Assembly (NCBI GenBank): GCA_023379055.1
Contig: JAMCSX010000004.1
Location: 1-42,066, forward strand
Reading direction: 5' to 3'
Source: Candidatus Martarchaeota archaeon
GTDB taxonomy: Archaea > Micrarchaeota > Micrarchaeia > Micrarchaeales > CABMGC01
Length of the DNA stretch: 42,066 nt
Position 1 is the first letter of the stretch; each line of letters opens with the position of its first letter. The translations under genes and the position numbers were made by a program. The notes beneath the pieces were generated by a model that was not told where the DNA came from, ran no database searches, and worked only from the letters and a program-made list of their open reading frames with translations. This document shows, piece after piece, positions 30,392-39,501 of this stretch.

Positions 30392-31719
30392 TGGCAAGAA
30401 GGATAAAGCTAGGCATCGTGTCACAGACGCCTGTAATAAGGTTCACAAAAAGCATGCGCACAGCAGATTCCATAAGGCTATCCGACATAGACCGTTCAAC
30501 CTACATGTACACTGTGGGAGGCGTAACTCCCATGGTAATGTCACAGCTTAAGGGACTGCTCAATGAGAAGGTAATATCCGGCGCAGTATGGTTCTCATTA
30601 AATCAGGACGCCCCCAGCCACATATCAATATCTAGGCTTCTCGACGCAATAAACATCTCGCTTTCACCAGAAAGCAGAAGCGATTATGCTAATTTTAAGC
30701 AGATACTCTGGGACAATGTGCATAATATAAGCTCACGCAATTTCAGCACAAGGGAGTATCTTGGCTATTTCAGGTACAACTCAAAACTTGCTAGGACAAT
30801 ACTCCAGGACTATGGAAAAATAGACCTTTTCGAGATACACGATTTCCAGCAACTCCTTCTAGGCGCAATGCTTGGGCCGTCATTTCCCACGGTATTCCGG
30901 TGGCATATACCATTCATTCCGGAGATACTCAATCCAAAGATCAGGAAATTCATAATAAACGGGATGGAAGGCAATGATGCCATAATAGTCAGTACGAGAA
31001 GGAATCTGGAAGGGTTGATAAGGTCCGGGTTCAAGGGAAAGGCGTATCAGATATACCCTCATCTTGATCCGTCCATATTCAAGAGGCCCACCAGATCTGA
31101 ACTTGAGGAATTTGTGGATAAATACGGAATCAATAAAGATGACTTCGTTGTACTTAATGTTGCAAGAATGGATAGCATGAAGTCTCAAGATGATCTCATC
31201 AAGTCCATTTCATTGATAAATGACAAGAAAGTAAAGTTGATGTTGGTGGGCAATGGTTCATTTACGTCAAACTCTCTGGGGCTCTCAAAAGGGGGTGAAT
31301 GGAAGGCATACCTTGAAGGTCTCGTTAAAAAATTTGGGATGGAAAATAGGGTCATATTCACAGGATATATGTCTTCTGAGCATCTGAGGTCAGCATATGA
31401 GCGAGCTGACCTGTTTGTGCTGCCTTCCAGGTCAGAAGGTTTTGGGCTTGTAGCTGTAGAGGCATGGTTATATGACACTCCGACCATAATAAGCAACGGA
31501 GCAGGGGTATCTGAGCTTGTGGTAAAAGGCCTGAATGGGGATACATATAAATCCGGAGATTACAAGGAGCTATCCGTGCACATCAAAAGGTTCTACAGAC
31601 ATTCTCAGCTTAGGGAGGAGATAGGGATAAATGCACATCGGATGGCAAGGTCATGTTTTATATCCACCGCACTTCCTGCACTCAAATCAATATATGCGAA
31701 GACTATCGCCGACTTCTAA
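30388..31719 (+). CDS. Family 4 glycosyltransferase (trehalose synthase TreT-like)
   Basis: The GT-B fold is shown by an N-terminal domain with IHDFQQLLLGAMLGPSFP and the C-terminal domain with VVLNVARMDSMKSQDDLI, VKLMLVGNGSF, VIFTGYMSSEHLRSAYERAD, and the donor-binding EGFGLVAVEAW (EX7E motif). The acceptor-domain HDFQ and FRWHIPF recall archaeal TreT, which makes trehalose from nucleotide-glucose and glucose, but other sugar transfers are possible. Soluble, no membrane helix. Coupled to the HAD gene by an ATGA overlap, which would fit a synthase-phosphatase pair, though TreT needs no phosphatase. Confidence 0.78.
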   Translation: MMARRIKLGIVSQTPVIRFTKSMRTADSIRLSDIDRSTYMYTVGGVTPMVMSQLKGLLNEKVISGAVWFSLNQDAPSHISISRLLDAINISLSPESRSDYANFKQILWDNVHNISSRNFSTREYLGYFRYNSKLARTILQDYGKIDLFEIHDFQQLLLGAMLGPSFPTVFRWHIPFIPEILNPKIRKFIINGMEGNDAIIVSTRRNLEGLIRSGFKGKAYQIYPHLDPSIFKRPTRSELEEFVDKYGINKDDFVVLNVARMDSMKSQDDLIKSISLINDKKVKLMLVGNGSFTSNSLGLSKGGEWKAYLEGLVKKFGMENRVIFTGYMSSEHLRSAYERADLFVLPSRSEGFGLVAVEAWLYDTPTIISNGAGVSELVVKGLNGDTYKSGDYKELSVHIKRFYRHSQLREEIGINAHRMARSCFISTALPALKSIYAKTIADF

Positions 31720-31757
31720 TTATTTAAGCATATACTAACCAATATCTTCAGTATTCC

Positions 31758-33056
31758 ATGATAAGCACTAGTTTATTGTTCATATTTCTGGCAGGCATAG
31801 CCTTTCTTGGATTCATAATTAGCATATTCTCGAGCAAGATCAGAATAACAAAAACTATGCCATTGATGATTATAGGTCTGATTGCAGGTCCTGTCCTCGG
31901 AGCGGTAGCCACCGGGCCTACCAGCACAATATCAAAGCTCTCCCCGATCATAACATCGATAGCAATAGCATTTATACTCTTTGATGTTGGCATTAACATG
32001 GACCTGTCAAAGCTCTCTAAGGTCATAAAGCTTTCTACTGCGTTCACACTTATGCTGGCGATATCTACCGGCATCGTGCTTGGCGTAATAGCATACCTGA
32101 CTTTTCACTGGACTCTGATAGAATCACTCATATTCGGATTCGCATTGAGCGGCCCGAGCAGCATAATAGTGCCGACGCTGATGAAGTCCATAAGCGCAAA
32201 AAGCGAGATGAAAACTGCACTTGTATACGAGAGCGTAGCATCAGACTCCGTAGAGCTTATAATTCCTATCCTCCTGCTCAAGGTAATGTTAAGCGCAAAT
32301 CCCACAATAACCTTGGTGGCTATGATGGTGTTTGACGCGATAGCAGGATCTATAATCTTTGGCACCGCCCTTGCACTTCTATGGCTGTATCTGCTTAAGA
32401 GATTTGGCAGCCTCGGCAGGAACTACGGCTGGACCCTTACAATAACAATGGTGATAGCAACCTATGGCCTCGCGCAGCAATTCGGGTTCAATGGCGCATT
32501 TACGATATTCGTGTTTAGCCTTGCGTTTGCAAACATAGGCAATCTATCCACTAAGATATACCGACTGACAGCGAATCCCAGATCAAAGACCTCGATACCC
32601 GAGGAGATAATGTCTAAATATTTCAGTTTTCCTGATGTGTCATACATAAAGAACTACCACAAGGAGATAGAGTTCTTTACAAGCACATTCTTCTTCGTGT
32701 ACATAGGACTGCTTTTTACAATATCAGGAATAAGCACTACGCTTATTGCAGTTTCAGTAATAGCCACAGTTATAATTATAGCATTAAGATACCTATTCTT
32801 CCCCATCCTCAAAAAGTTTGCATCTTCCGACGTGAACGAGTTCAATGCCACGCGGGCAATGGTGGCCTTTGACATCCCCCGCGGTCTTTCCCCTGCAATA
32901 GTTGCAACATTGCCACTCGCGCTGGGAATAATAATACCAAATTTCCTAAACCAGATATTTATGGTAATATTTGTCACGAACCTTATATCAACAATAGGCA
33001 TGTTCTTAGTCTACCGCAAAAAACGCATTAATCCGGCGATTCTGGTTCAGACCTAG
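31758..33056 (+). CDS. Cation/proton antiporter (CPA, Kef/NhaP type)
   Basis: The 432-residue membrane protein has about 12-13 helices. Hallmarks are MIIGLIAGPVLGAVATGP in helix 2-3, ILFDVGINMDLSKLSKV, SGPSSIIVPTLMK and YESVASDSVELIIPIL; the last contains the Asp of the transport site. The C-terminal TrkA-type regulatory domain is absent. It likely expels Na+ or K+ in exchange for protons, useful in acidic habitats. It ends four bases into the convergent oxidoreductase gene. Confidence 0.82.
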   Translation: MISTSLLFIFLAGIAFLGFIISIFSSKIRITKTMPLMIIGLIAGPVLGAVATGPTSTISKLSPIITSIAIAFILFDVGINMDLSKLSKVIKLSTAFTLMLAISTGIVLGVIAYLTFHWTLIESLIFGFALSGPSSIIVPTLMKSISAKSEMKTALVYESVASDSVELIIPILLLKVMLSANPTITLVAMMVFDAIAGSIIFGTALALLWLYLLKRFGSLGRNYGWTLTITMVIATYGLAQQFGFNGAFTIFVFSLAFANIGNLSTKIYRLTANPRSKTSIPEEIMSKYFSFPDVSYIKNYHKEIEFFTSTFFFVYIGLLFTISGISTTLIAVSVIATVIIIALRYLFFPILKKFASSDVNEFNATRAMVAFDIPRGLSPAIVATLPLALGIIIPNFLNQIFMVIFVTNLISTIGMFLVYRKKRINPAILVQT

Positions 33057-34225
33057 CTACTGTGATCAAACGCATTCGCAGCTCCGTCCTGTTCAAAGTT
33101 GTTCACTTCTTTTTGGTCCGTTATTAGGCGTGTGCTCTTCATAAGCTTCTGATATTTCCATTGCGGCTCATATATAATGTCCAGGTCTTCGAGCGTGAAT
33201 CCGCGGTTTCTCCCCCTGCACAGCTCAAGTATATCATTGACAAGAACGTCTGAAGATGTTGGGCCCCTTGGAGATTCGGATGCAATAACCTTGCCCCCTA
33301 TCCCCTCGAGCAGCTCCCAGAATCCTCTGTTTTCCGTTTCAAACTCTACTTCAGAGTCTATAAAGTGGAGGTCAAGGCATTGGCCACTCTCAAATAGGAA
33401 CCGCATTGATTTAGTTCCACTGGTCTTTAGTCCCATACCAACTCTTATATGTGCATACGCATTTTCAGCAAAGAACATGCCATCTATCTTAACCTTTGCA
33501 TATACCCCGGTAGGGTTTACCCTGTCATACTCCTGGTTAACTATTAATGCACTTATGTCCTCAAGCTCAAGGGTCTTTGCAAGCGCACCTTTGTAATAAG
33601 TCTCAAACGGATGCATGAGGTCCATGAATATCCCCCCATTCTTGGGATTCAGAAGCCAAAGCCTCCTCATCCTGACATCGTCAACCTCCTTCTCGAATAA
33701 CGTGGTGGAAGTAGATAGTATCTTTCCATACTCTTTAGTAAATCTCTTAAGCATATCGGGCAGCTGGAGTGTTAGTAGCTTATGAGCATAGTGAAGGTGT
33801 AGATAAGACCTGTTTTCTAAATTATTTGCCTTTATGTAATTCATCACATTCTCAAACTCCTCACGGTTTACTCCATAAGTCTTCTCAGTTATCGTTATCT
33901 TACCCTTCTTCAGCGATTGAAGTGTCTGTGCCGCGTGGAATTCATTCGGATCGGAGATATGCACTATATCAACTCCATCAAAGAATTCCTCAGGAACGGG
34001 TCTTCCTGGCTCTATCCTATAGTAGTCGAAGTCCGGGAGTTTAAGCCTTTCAAGCTGCGCCTTATGCTTCTCAAGTCCGCTTGCACTTGCAACTTTTATA
34101 AGCTCTATTTCATCTGTCTTTATCATGCCTTTGTGTAGTCTCTCAAACCAATGTCCTATTCCAATCACTCCAATAGTATGCGTCAATGAATCACTTTTTC
34201 TTAATCTGGTGGCCACCGAATTCAT
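33053..34225 (-). CDS. Gfo/Idh/MocA-type oxidoreductase, possible glucose-6-phosphate dehydrogenase analogue
   Basis: The Rossmann start IGVIGIGHWFERLHKG is followed by VDIVHISDPNEFHAAQ and KGKITITEKTYG, where the EK motif is that of Gfo/Idh/MocA enzymes (and of EKPFG in G6PDH). It overlaps gnd by 35 bases when ATG 34225 is used; TTG 34186 would start just before the Rossmann fold without overlap and may be real. The tight pairing with 6-phosphogluconate dehydrogenase suggests it supplies that enzyme's substrate, i.e. oxidises glucose-6-phosphate or a related sugar. The family assignment is better than the substrate. Confidence 0.68.
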   Translation of the reverse strand: MNSVATRLRKSDSLTHTIGVIGIGHWFERLHKGMIKTDEIELIKVASASGLEKHKAQLERLKLPDFDYYRIEPGRPVPEEFFDGVDIVHISDPNEFHAAQTLQSLKKGKITITEKTYGVNREEFENVMNYIKANNLENRSYLHLHYAHKLLTLQLPDMLKRFTKEYGKILSTSTTLFEKEVDDVRMRRLWLLNPKNGGIFMDLMHPFETYYKGALAKTLELEDISALIVNQEYDRVNPTGVYAKVKIDGMFFAENAYAHIRVGMGLKTSGTKSMRFLFESGQCLDLHFIDSEVEFETENRGFWELLEGIGGKVIASESPRGPTSSDVLVNDILELCRGRNRGFTLEDLDIIYEPQWKYQKLMKSTRLITDQKEVNNFEQDGAANAFDHSS

Positions 34226-35114
34226 GCCTTAGCGCAGCTATTATCCTGTCAGCAAACCTCTTCTGTGACCTTGAATTGAAACGCTCGTAGAGCGAACTCG
34301 ATATGGCATTAAACGGTATGCTATACTCTATGGCCTCCTTGACAGACCATCTCCCCTCTCCAGTATCCTCAACATACGGCGCTACGTCGTCCAGATGCTG
34401 ATCACCCTCAAGTGCCTTCTCTGCAAGTTCCATGAGATAACCCCTTATCACTGATCCATTTTTCCACAGCCCGGCAAGACCCGAGATATCCAAGTCCCCG
34501 CTGAACGGCCCGTTCTCGAGAAGGTCAAATCCCTCGCCTATGGACTGCATCATGCCATATTCTATTGCATTATGCACCATCTTTGTAAAGTGTCCAGATC
34601 CTGGCCTTCCGGTGTACATATATCCATTCTTTACGCTCAGGTCACTGAAGAGGGATTCAACACTGTCAAATGACTTCTTGTCACCTCCTACCATTATGCA
34701 CATGCCGTTAAGCGCACCGCTTGGACCTCCGCTGCACCCTGCATCAAGGTATGCTATACCATTCCTCTTCAGCTCTTCATGCAACACAACAGACTCCTTG
34801 TAATATGAATTTGATCCGTCTATGATAATGTCCCCATTCCCGCAATATCCTGCAATTTCCCTTATTATCTCAATTGTAGGTCCTCCTGCAGTGAGCATAA
34901 CCCATATTATCCTACTGCCCTGCTTCATCCCATTCACAAGCTCACGCAGCGAATCCGCCTTCTTCGCACCATTTGCCCCAACTTCCTCAAGAGGTTCAGG
35001 CGACCTGTTGTAAGCGATTACTCCGTATCCCTTCCCAAGCATCTGCAGGGCTATGTTCTTACCCATCTTCCCCAAGCCTACGATTCCTACATTCTTTGCA
35101 TCCATCAAAACCAC
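34191..35114 (-). CDS. gnd: 6-phosphogluconate dehydrogenase, decarboxylating (short type)
   Basis: The 307-residue protein has GIVGLGKMGKNIALQML (NADP site), IIIDGSNSYYKES, YLDAGCSGGPSGALNGMCIM, and HFTKMVHNAIEYGMMQ with the catalytic Lys, all typical of Gnd of the short YqeC-like class. It converts 6-phosphogluconate to ribulose-5-phosphate and CO2. The start is ATG 35114 (ATG 35105 is close). It is first in the minus-strand pair with the oxidoreductase. Confidence 0.9.
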   Translation of the reverse strand: MVLMDAKNVGIVGLGKMGKNIALQMLGKGYGVIAYNRSPEPLEEVGANGAKKADSLRELVNGMKQGSRIIWVMLTAGGPTIEIIREIAGYCGNGDIIIDGSNSYYKESVVLHEELKRNGIAYLDAGCSGGPSGALNGMCIMVGGDKKSFDSVESLFSDLSVKNGYMYTGRPGSGHFTKMVHNAIEYGMMQSIGEGFDLLENGPFSGDLDISGLAGLWKNGSVIRGYLMELAEKALEGDQHLDDVAPYVEDTGEGRWSVKEAIEYSIPFNAISSSLYERFNSRSQKRFADRIIAALRHEFGGHQIKKK

Positions 35115-35188
35115 TACGGAACCGCAGAAAATCCCGCAATCAGGAATTGGCAGTATTTCCTTATAAACCTATATTGCATCTATAGATC

Positions 35189-35761
35189 ATGTCAAATAAA
35201 ATCCGGCATAGCAGTTGCTCTGAAAAGGATCTGTTCATGGGCTACTTCTACGGTGAGTTCACAGAGCATCTTGCAAGGATCAAGCTCTCTGGCATGCTTC
35301 AGAAGGGACGCGAATTCATTGACGGCCACGAGCCGTTTGAGGCGCCTAATTTCTCGGCGTTGCATTCGCAGAGAGGCATTAGGCCGAAGAATCTTGACCT
35401 TGTGGAGATAGACAGTGCAACTGGCATAGTAAAGGCCATATACGAAGTGAAAAGCACCTTGTCAAGTGATAAGCGGGAATTCGAAGTGAATGGCCAGTGC
35501 GGGATGTTCATGGAGCTTGCAAGGAACCTGCAGATACCAACCTATCTTGTCGTAGTGCGATTGGACAGGGAGATAAATCCCGATGTGCTTAAAGAAAATG
35601 GTAGCGACATAACCATTGACCATACAACATACTCTGAGGAAATCCGCCACTTTCTAAGCAATGCCAGGTTTGAATTATACGATAATGGCCAATTCAGAAT
35701 CCGAGAAGGAAAGTTCTCGATCTCCGACCTTCCCAGAATACTATGGAGAAAAAGACAATAG
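35189..35761 (+). CDS. Putative PD-(D/E)xK nuclease-like protein
   Basis: The 190-residue protein contains NLDLVEIDSATG followed by AIYEVKSTLSS, i.e. an Asp, then E-V-K after a strand, as in PD-(D/E)xK nucleases. FNGQCGMF-like helices and a strand TYLVVVRLDREI follow, which fits the core fold. There is no neighbouring methylase to suggest restriction. It is alone on its strand, with gnd divergent. Nuclease assignment rests on this motif only. Confidence 0.5.
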   Translation: MSNKIRHSSCSEKDLFMGYFYGEFTEHLARIKLSGMLQKGREFIDGHEPFEAPNFSALHSQRGIRPKNLDLVEIDSATGIVKAIYEVKSTLSSDKREFEVNGQCGMFMELARNLQIPTYLVVVRLDREINPDVLKENGSDITIDHTTYSEEIRHFLSNARFELYDNGQFRIREGKFSISDLPRILWRKRQ

Positions 35762-35884
35762 GTATGCTGTAACGGTTACCATGGTCCTAAGCTCCTGATT
35801 TCTCTATGGCGTTTGGGCTTAAAAGTCTCTGACCTGTTACATATGCCTTTTTCGAGCCTTACAAAATGTTAAGTTCAAAAGAAA

Positions 35885-36445
35885 CTATCTGCGTACCACG
35901 CCTCTTAATACTCCTATCTCAGTTTCATCAAGGTCATTATTCCTATCCATAAACTTCTGCATGTCAGCTAGCGAAGTCATTGTAAGCACCTGGCTTGTGC
36001 TTATCACATCTCTCCATATGTCCTTGAATGCCTCAGAATCGATAAATCTTTTGCTGGCATACCTGTTGTTTTCGATAAGGCTTAGGAGCCCTTTCATTCC
36101 AGTCTCATATCTTTCCATTACATCGAAGACAAGTGCAGTCCTCTCTGTTGTAGATCCCTCCGGCTTATGTGCACTTAATTTGAACATGGTGTCCTTTACA
36201 GTTTCTGCAGTCATCCTATACAGATAGTCTTCCACATCCTTCACAGGCACAAATCCAGTAAAAGGGTTCTTCCTTATTGCTCTAAGAAGCTCCCTCGTTA
36301 CGGGTACCTCATCAAATCCACGTGTTTTTCTGTTCAACTGAAGATATTTCTCTTCCTTTAACATTCTGTATAATCTGTCCAGCGCAGCATCCTCAATATC
36401 CATTTTTGAAGACTTCGCACCGACGCCTTTCTTGCCTATAACCAT
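35885..36445 (-). CDS. Hypothetical helical protein
   Basis: The 186-residue protein is basic at the N-terminus and otherwise amphipathic helical, with no cysteine or glycine-rich motif and no membrane helix. Its C-terminus (DLDETEIGVLRGVV) resembles the end of the hypothetical protein at 40376-40945 (LNESEIRLLRSS), so the two might be distant relatives. Function unknown. Confidence 0.6.
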   Translation of the reverse strand: MVIGKKGVGAKSSKMDIEDAALDRLYRMLKEEKYLQLNRKTRGFDEVPVTRELLRAIRKNPFTGFVPVKDVEDYLYRMTAETVKDTMFKLSAHKPEGSTTERTALVFDVMERYETGMKGLLSLIENNRYASKRFIDSEAFKDIWRDVISTSQVLTMTSLADMQKFMDRNNDLDETEIGVLRGVVRR

Positions 36446-36522
36446 CTTGATCCCAACCCCAAACGTATATAATCTCTAATACACCTATTTAAGCAATATC
36501 TGCAGATTTTAGGTAGAAAACA

Positions 36523-36984
36523 ATGTATCCTTCCAGGGCTGTTATTGCAATTGCCCTAATTGCCATAATTTTGCTATTATTGCTTGTTCATGCCCGGGCC
36601 CATACTGCGCAATTTCCAGGTTTCACTTTCAACAACAAGACATGGGCCTTCACATATATTGCAACTACTCCTGCAGAATGGGATTCGGGCCTGATGAACA
36701 AGACCGTAGGGAACAACACCTTCGAGCTCTTTGTGTTTCCCAAGCCCGCAATATACCCATTCTGGATGAAGAATACCTACTATCCTTTAGATATGATATG
36801 GATAAACGGCAGCAAAGTTGTCTATGTTGCACATGCTATTCCATGCATATCTTACAGTATCACGCAATCAAACTGCACCATCTACAACCTTAAATATGTT
36901 GCAGACTACGTGATTGAGGCCAGATCCGGATTTACAAATTCCACTGGCCTTGTGGTAGGCAGCACTGTGCATATAATTACCTGA
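36523..36984 (+). CDS. Secreted or membrane-anchored DUF192 protein
   Basis: A 25-residue hydrophobic N-terminus (IAIALIAIILLLLLV) acts as signal or anchor. The rest shows the DUF192 pattern: WDSGLMNKTVG, FVFPKPAIYPFWMKNT, PLDMIWINGSKVVYV, and the late GFTNSTGLVVG. Members are small extracytoplasmic proteins of unknown role. It carries several N-x-S/T sequons (NNKT, NGS, NCT, NST) that could be glycosylated. Ends eight bases into the convergent HerA-like gene. Confidence 0.82.
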   Translation: MYPSRAVIAIALIAIILLLLLVHARAHTAQFPGFTFNNKTWAFTYIATTPAEWDSGLMNKTVGNNTFELFVFPKPAIYPFWMKNTYYPLDMIWINGSKVVYVAHAIPCISYSITQSNCTIYNLKYVADYVIEARSGFTNSTGLVVGSTVHIIT

Positions 36985-38596
36985 ACTTCGAAGCAAAATC
37001 ATCTGAATCAAGCCTTGACAATCTGACTGCATCATCAAACCTATCCGAGTATTCCTTGTATTTTTTATCATTCACTACCACTACTGTCTTGGAATACTTT
37101 CCCTTCCTGGATTCCACCATCTTTACGGTCGATTCAAGATCTTTGCTTCCTGTCTCGTATTCTATTGCAATGCTCTTTCCATTGCAGAAGGCTACAATAT
37201 CCGGTCCATAAGAATTGTTGTATACCCTATTCTTAACCCCTATCGAGAGCAAGTGTGCGCTTATCATTTTTACTGCTACATCATGCTCGGCGCTGTTGTG
37301 GCTTTCAGAAATATACCATACTCCGGAATACCTACCGCAGTCCATAACGCATGACCTGATCTTCCCACATTTCGTCAGGGACTCTAATTCTGCTTCTATA
37401 TCCGCATCACCATGCATCTTAAGGACTTCTCTAAGTCCAGTGACATTAATGCCATCCCTTGCAGCCTGAAGTATGGAGAAACTTATATTATCTTCGCTCC
37501 TAACTCCCTCAAATCTTACTATAAACGGATTCCTTCCCTGGGCTTTTGACACTATGCCATATCCCCTGCGAAGATTCCTTACCGCTTTCTTGACCTCTAT
37601 ATATCTGCCCATCTCATTTCCTCCTGCAATGAAGTTAGATATATAATTTAGCTCTTCCGGCTCCCTCACATTAAACGATATGAACATGGCAGCATTTCCG
37701 CGAAGGTCATTGTCTATTGGCTTTGCCCTTTGCGACACCGCTATAATCCCGACGCCGTATTTCCTGCCCTCTGCAGCAAGCTTGCCTATTATCGGATTAT
37801 CACCAAGCTTCTCAGCCTCGTCTATTACAATGTAAAGCATCCCAGAGTCTTTGTGCCTGCATGAGAGCATATATGAATATACTTTCCTGAGAAATCCCTC
37901 TATGTATATGCTCTGCGCCTCTGGCGTGTGCAGGCCAGACAGGAGAAATATGCTGTTCATGGAGACTACCTCATTCATACCTACACTCCTGTGAAATGCG
38001 CCAGTATCAAGCAAGGATAGTCTCCTTTCGATTCCTTCAAGCACATTTTTTTCAGAAGTAGTATTTGAATTCCTCTTAAATATCTTCACCGAGTATATGA
38101 GATCATGTATGTTGGGCGTTCTGCCCCTTGCAGACATTACGTTGTAGGTGTACATTATGCACCTGTAAAGCGTATATCCTTGCACCTCCCCGAGTCTGAA
38201 GTTTCTCTTAAGCATTCCTGTTATCTCGCTTGCACGCTCACGCTCGCTTATGCCATCAAGGTCAAAGATATTTATTCCGTTTGTCGAGGCATCGTATATT
38301 TCTGCAGATATGCGCTTTGATATTCCTATATACTCATTATGGGGGTCAAGTATTGCAATTTTTGTACCAGATTCGTGCAGAGATATTACAATCGACTTTG
38401 TTGCATTAGACTTTCCCACCCCGCTCTCGCCAACTATCACTGTGTGGGGGTTTATTCCCTCGTAGGGATTAATGGAGAATCTAGAGAAGTATCTTTTCTT
38501 CCATCTCCATGCCCGTTCACCAAAACAAAAAGATTTAAATCCAAGTTCACTAACAACATTTCCAATAACCATGTTTTTTTTGTTCATAAAAACCAC
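36977..38596 (-). CDS. HerA-type ATPase fused to winged helix and nuclease-like C-terminus
   Basis: The 539-residue protein has Walker A IVGESGVGKSNATK (56-63), ILDPHNEYIG, Walker B LYIVIDEAEKLG (254-265) and EGRKYGVGIIAVSQR (276-290), the HerA/VirB4 motor order. Residues about 375-430 look like a winged helix (VTGLREVLKMHGDADIEAEL). Residues 433-515 hold SYGPDIVAF and KSIAIEYETGSKD, an Asp followed by E-x-E as in PD-(D/E)xK-like folds. This recalls HerA-NurA end-processing, but on one chain. It follows nfo by seven bases on the same strand, so a DNA-repair role is plausible. Confidence 0.75.
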   Translation of the reverse strand: MVFMNKKNMVIGNVVSELGFKSFCFGERAWRWKKRYFSRFSINPYEGINPHTVIVGESGVGKSNATKSIVISLHESGTKIAILDPHNEYIGISKRISAEIYDASTNGINIFDLDGISERERASEITGMLKRNFRLGEVQGYTLYRCIMYTYNVMSARGRTPNIHDLIYSVKIFKRNSNTTSEKNVLEGIERRLSLLDTGAFHRSVGMNEVVSMNSIFLLSGLHTPEAQSIYIEGFLRKVYSYMLSCRHKDSGMLYIVIDEAEKLGDNPIIGKLAAEGRKYGVGIIAVSQRAKPIDNDLRGNAAMFISFNVREPEELNYISNFIAGGNEMGRYIEVKKAVRNLRRGYGIVSKAQGRNPFIVRFEGVRSEDNISFSILQAARDGINVTGLREVLKMHGDADIEAELESLTKCGKIRSCVMDCGRYSGVWYISESHNSAEHDVAVKMISAHLLSIGVKNRVYNNSYGPDIVAFCNGKSIAIEYETGSKDLESTVKMVESRKGKYSKTVVVVNDKKYKEYSDRFDDAVRLSRLDSDDFASKFR

Positions 38597-38603
38597 GTTT
38601 TTT

Positions 38604-39425
38604 TCAGTGCAGGAGGGATTTTATCCTGCGTATTTCATCAGACTCGCTTATCTCAGTGCTTACTGGGGTTTCAAGTATAAGTATCTTTGACCGAATCCCC
38701 TTATAACTAAGAAATCTGCCAAATCCTTCTGTGCCAATATGTCCATATCCTATATTGGCATGTCTGTCCTTATGCGAACCAAGTCCAAATTTCGCATCGT
38801 TTATGTGTATTGCATGTACATTATCCAAGTTAATCTCGTCAAATATCCTGTCAAGTTCTTCATGATCTGCTATGTCGTATCCTGCTGCGTACAAGTGGCA
38901 TGTGTCCAGGCAGAATCCAAGTCTGCCCTCCCCTACTGTATCATATACTTCCGCCATGTCGTTTACAGTATCGCCCACACTGTTTCTATGTCCTGCCTCA
39001 TTCTCAAGAAGTATATACGTTCCGGATTTGCCCTCCAGCGCCTCTTCTACAGCACTGACTATGTTACCTATTGCAATCTTCTTCCCGTTGCCCATATGGC
39101 TCCCCATATGTACTACTAGATATCCTATTCCAAGATTGCTGCATCTGGAGATGTTATCCGCAAGCGACTTCACCGACTTTGCGAATATGTTACTCTTCGA
39201 CGAAGAGATATTCGGGAGATATGGCATGTGAGCCACTGTCACTATTCCTGTGGACTTCATTTCAGATCTAAATTCCGATGCTGACTGCTCATCAAGCGGT
39301 CCAAGCTGCCATGCTCTCGGATTTGTGACGAAGATCTGCATTGCAGTGCACTGCAATGCAACTGACATGTCAAGGGCATTTTTTAGTCCGCCTGCAATTG
39401 ATACGTGCCTGCCCAGAAGGACCAT
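38604..39425 (-). CDS. nfo: Endonuclease IV (AP endonuclease)
   Basis: This zinc enzyme cleaves at abasic sites. The 273-residue TIM barrel shows LLGRHVSIAGGL, AMQIFVTNPRAW, VAHMPYLPNISSS, LVVHMGSHMG, ILLENEAGH, GFCLDTCHLYAAGYDI, HINDAKFGLGSHKDRHANIG and ILETP, supplying the nine zinc ligands expected (His, Glu and Asp). It is upstream of the HerA-type gene, and likely shares a promoter with it. Confidence 0.95.
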   Translation of the reverse strand: MVLLGRHVSIAGGLKNALDMSVALQCTAMQIFVTNPRAWQLGPLDEQSASEFRSEMKSTGIVTVAHMPYLPNISSSKSNIFAKSVKSLADNISRCSNLGIGYLVVHMGSHMGNGKKIAIGNIVSAVEEALEGKSGTYILLENEAGHRNSVGDTVNDMAEVYDTVGEGRLGFCLDTCHLYAAGYDIADHEELDRIFDEINLDNVHAIHINDAKFGLGSHKDRHANIGYGHIGTEGFGRFLSYKGIRSKILILETPVSTEISESDEIRRIKSLLH

Positions 39426-39501
39426 AAAGCCATCCGTTTGTACTGTTTAGTGTGGCCACATCACAATATTAAATCTTATTGTTTCCTAGTAATAAGATTC
39501 A

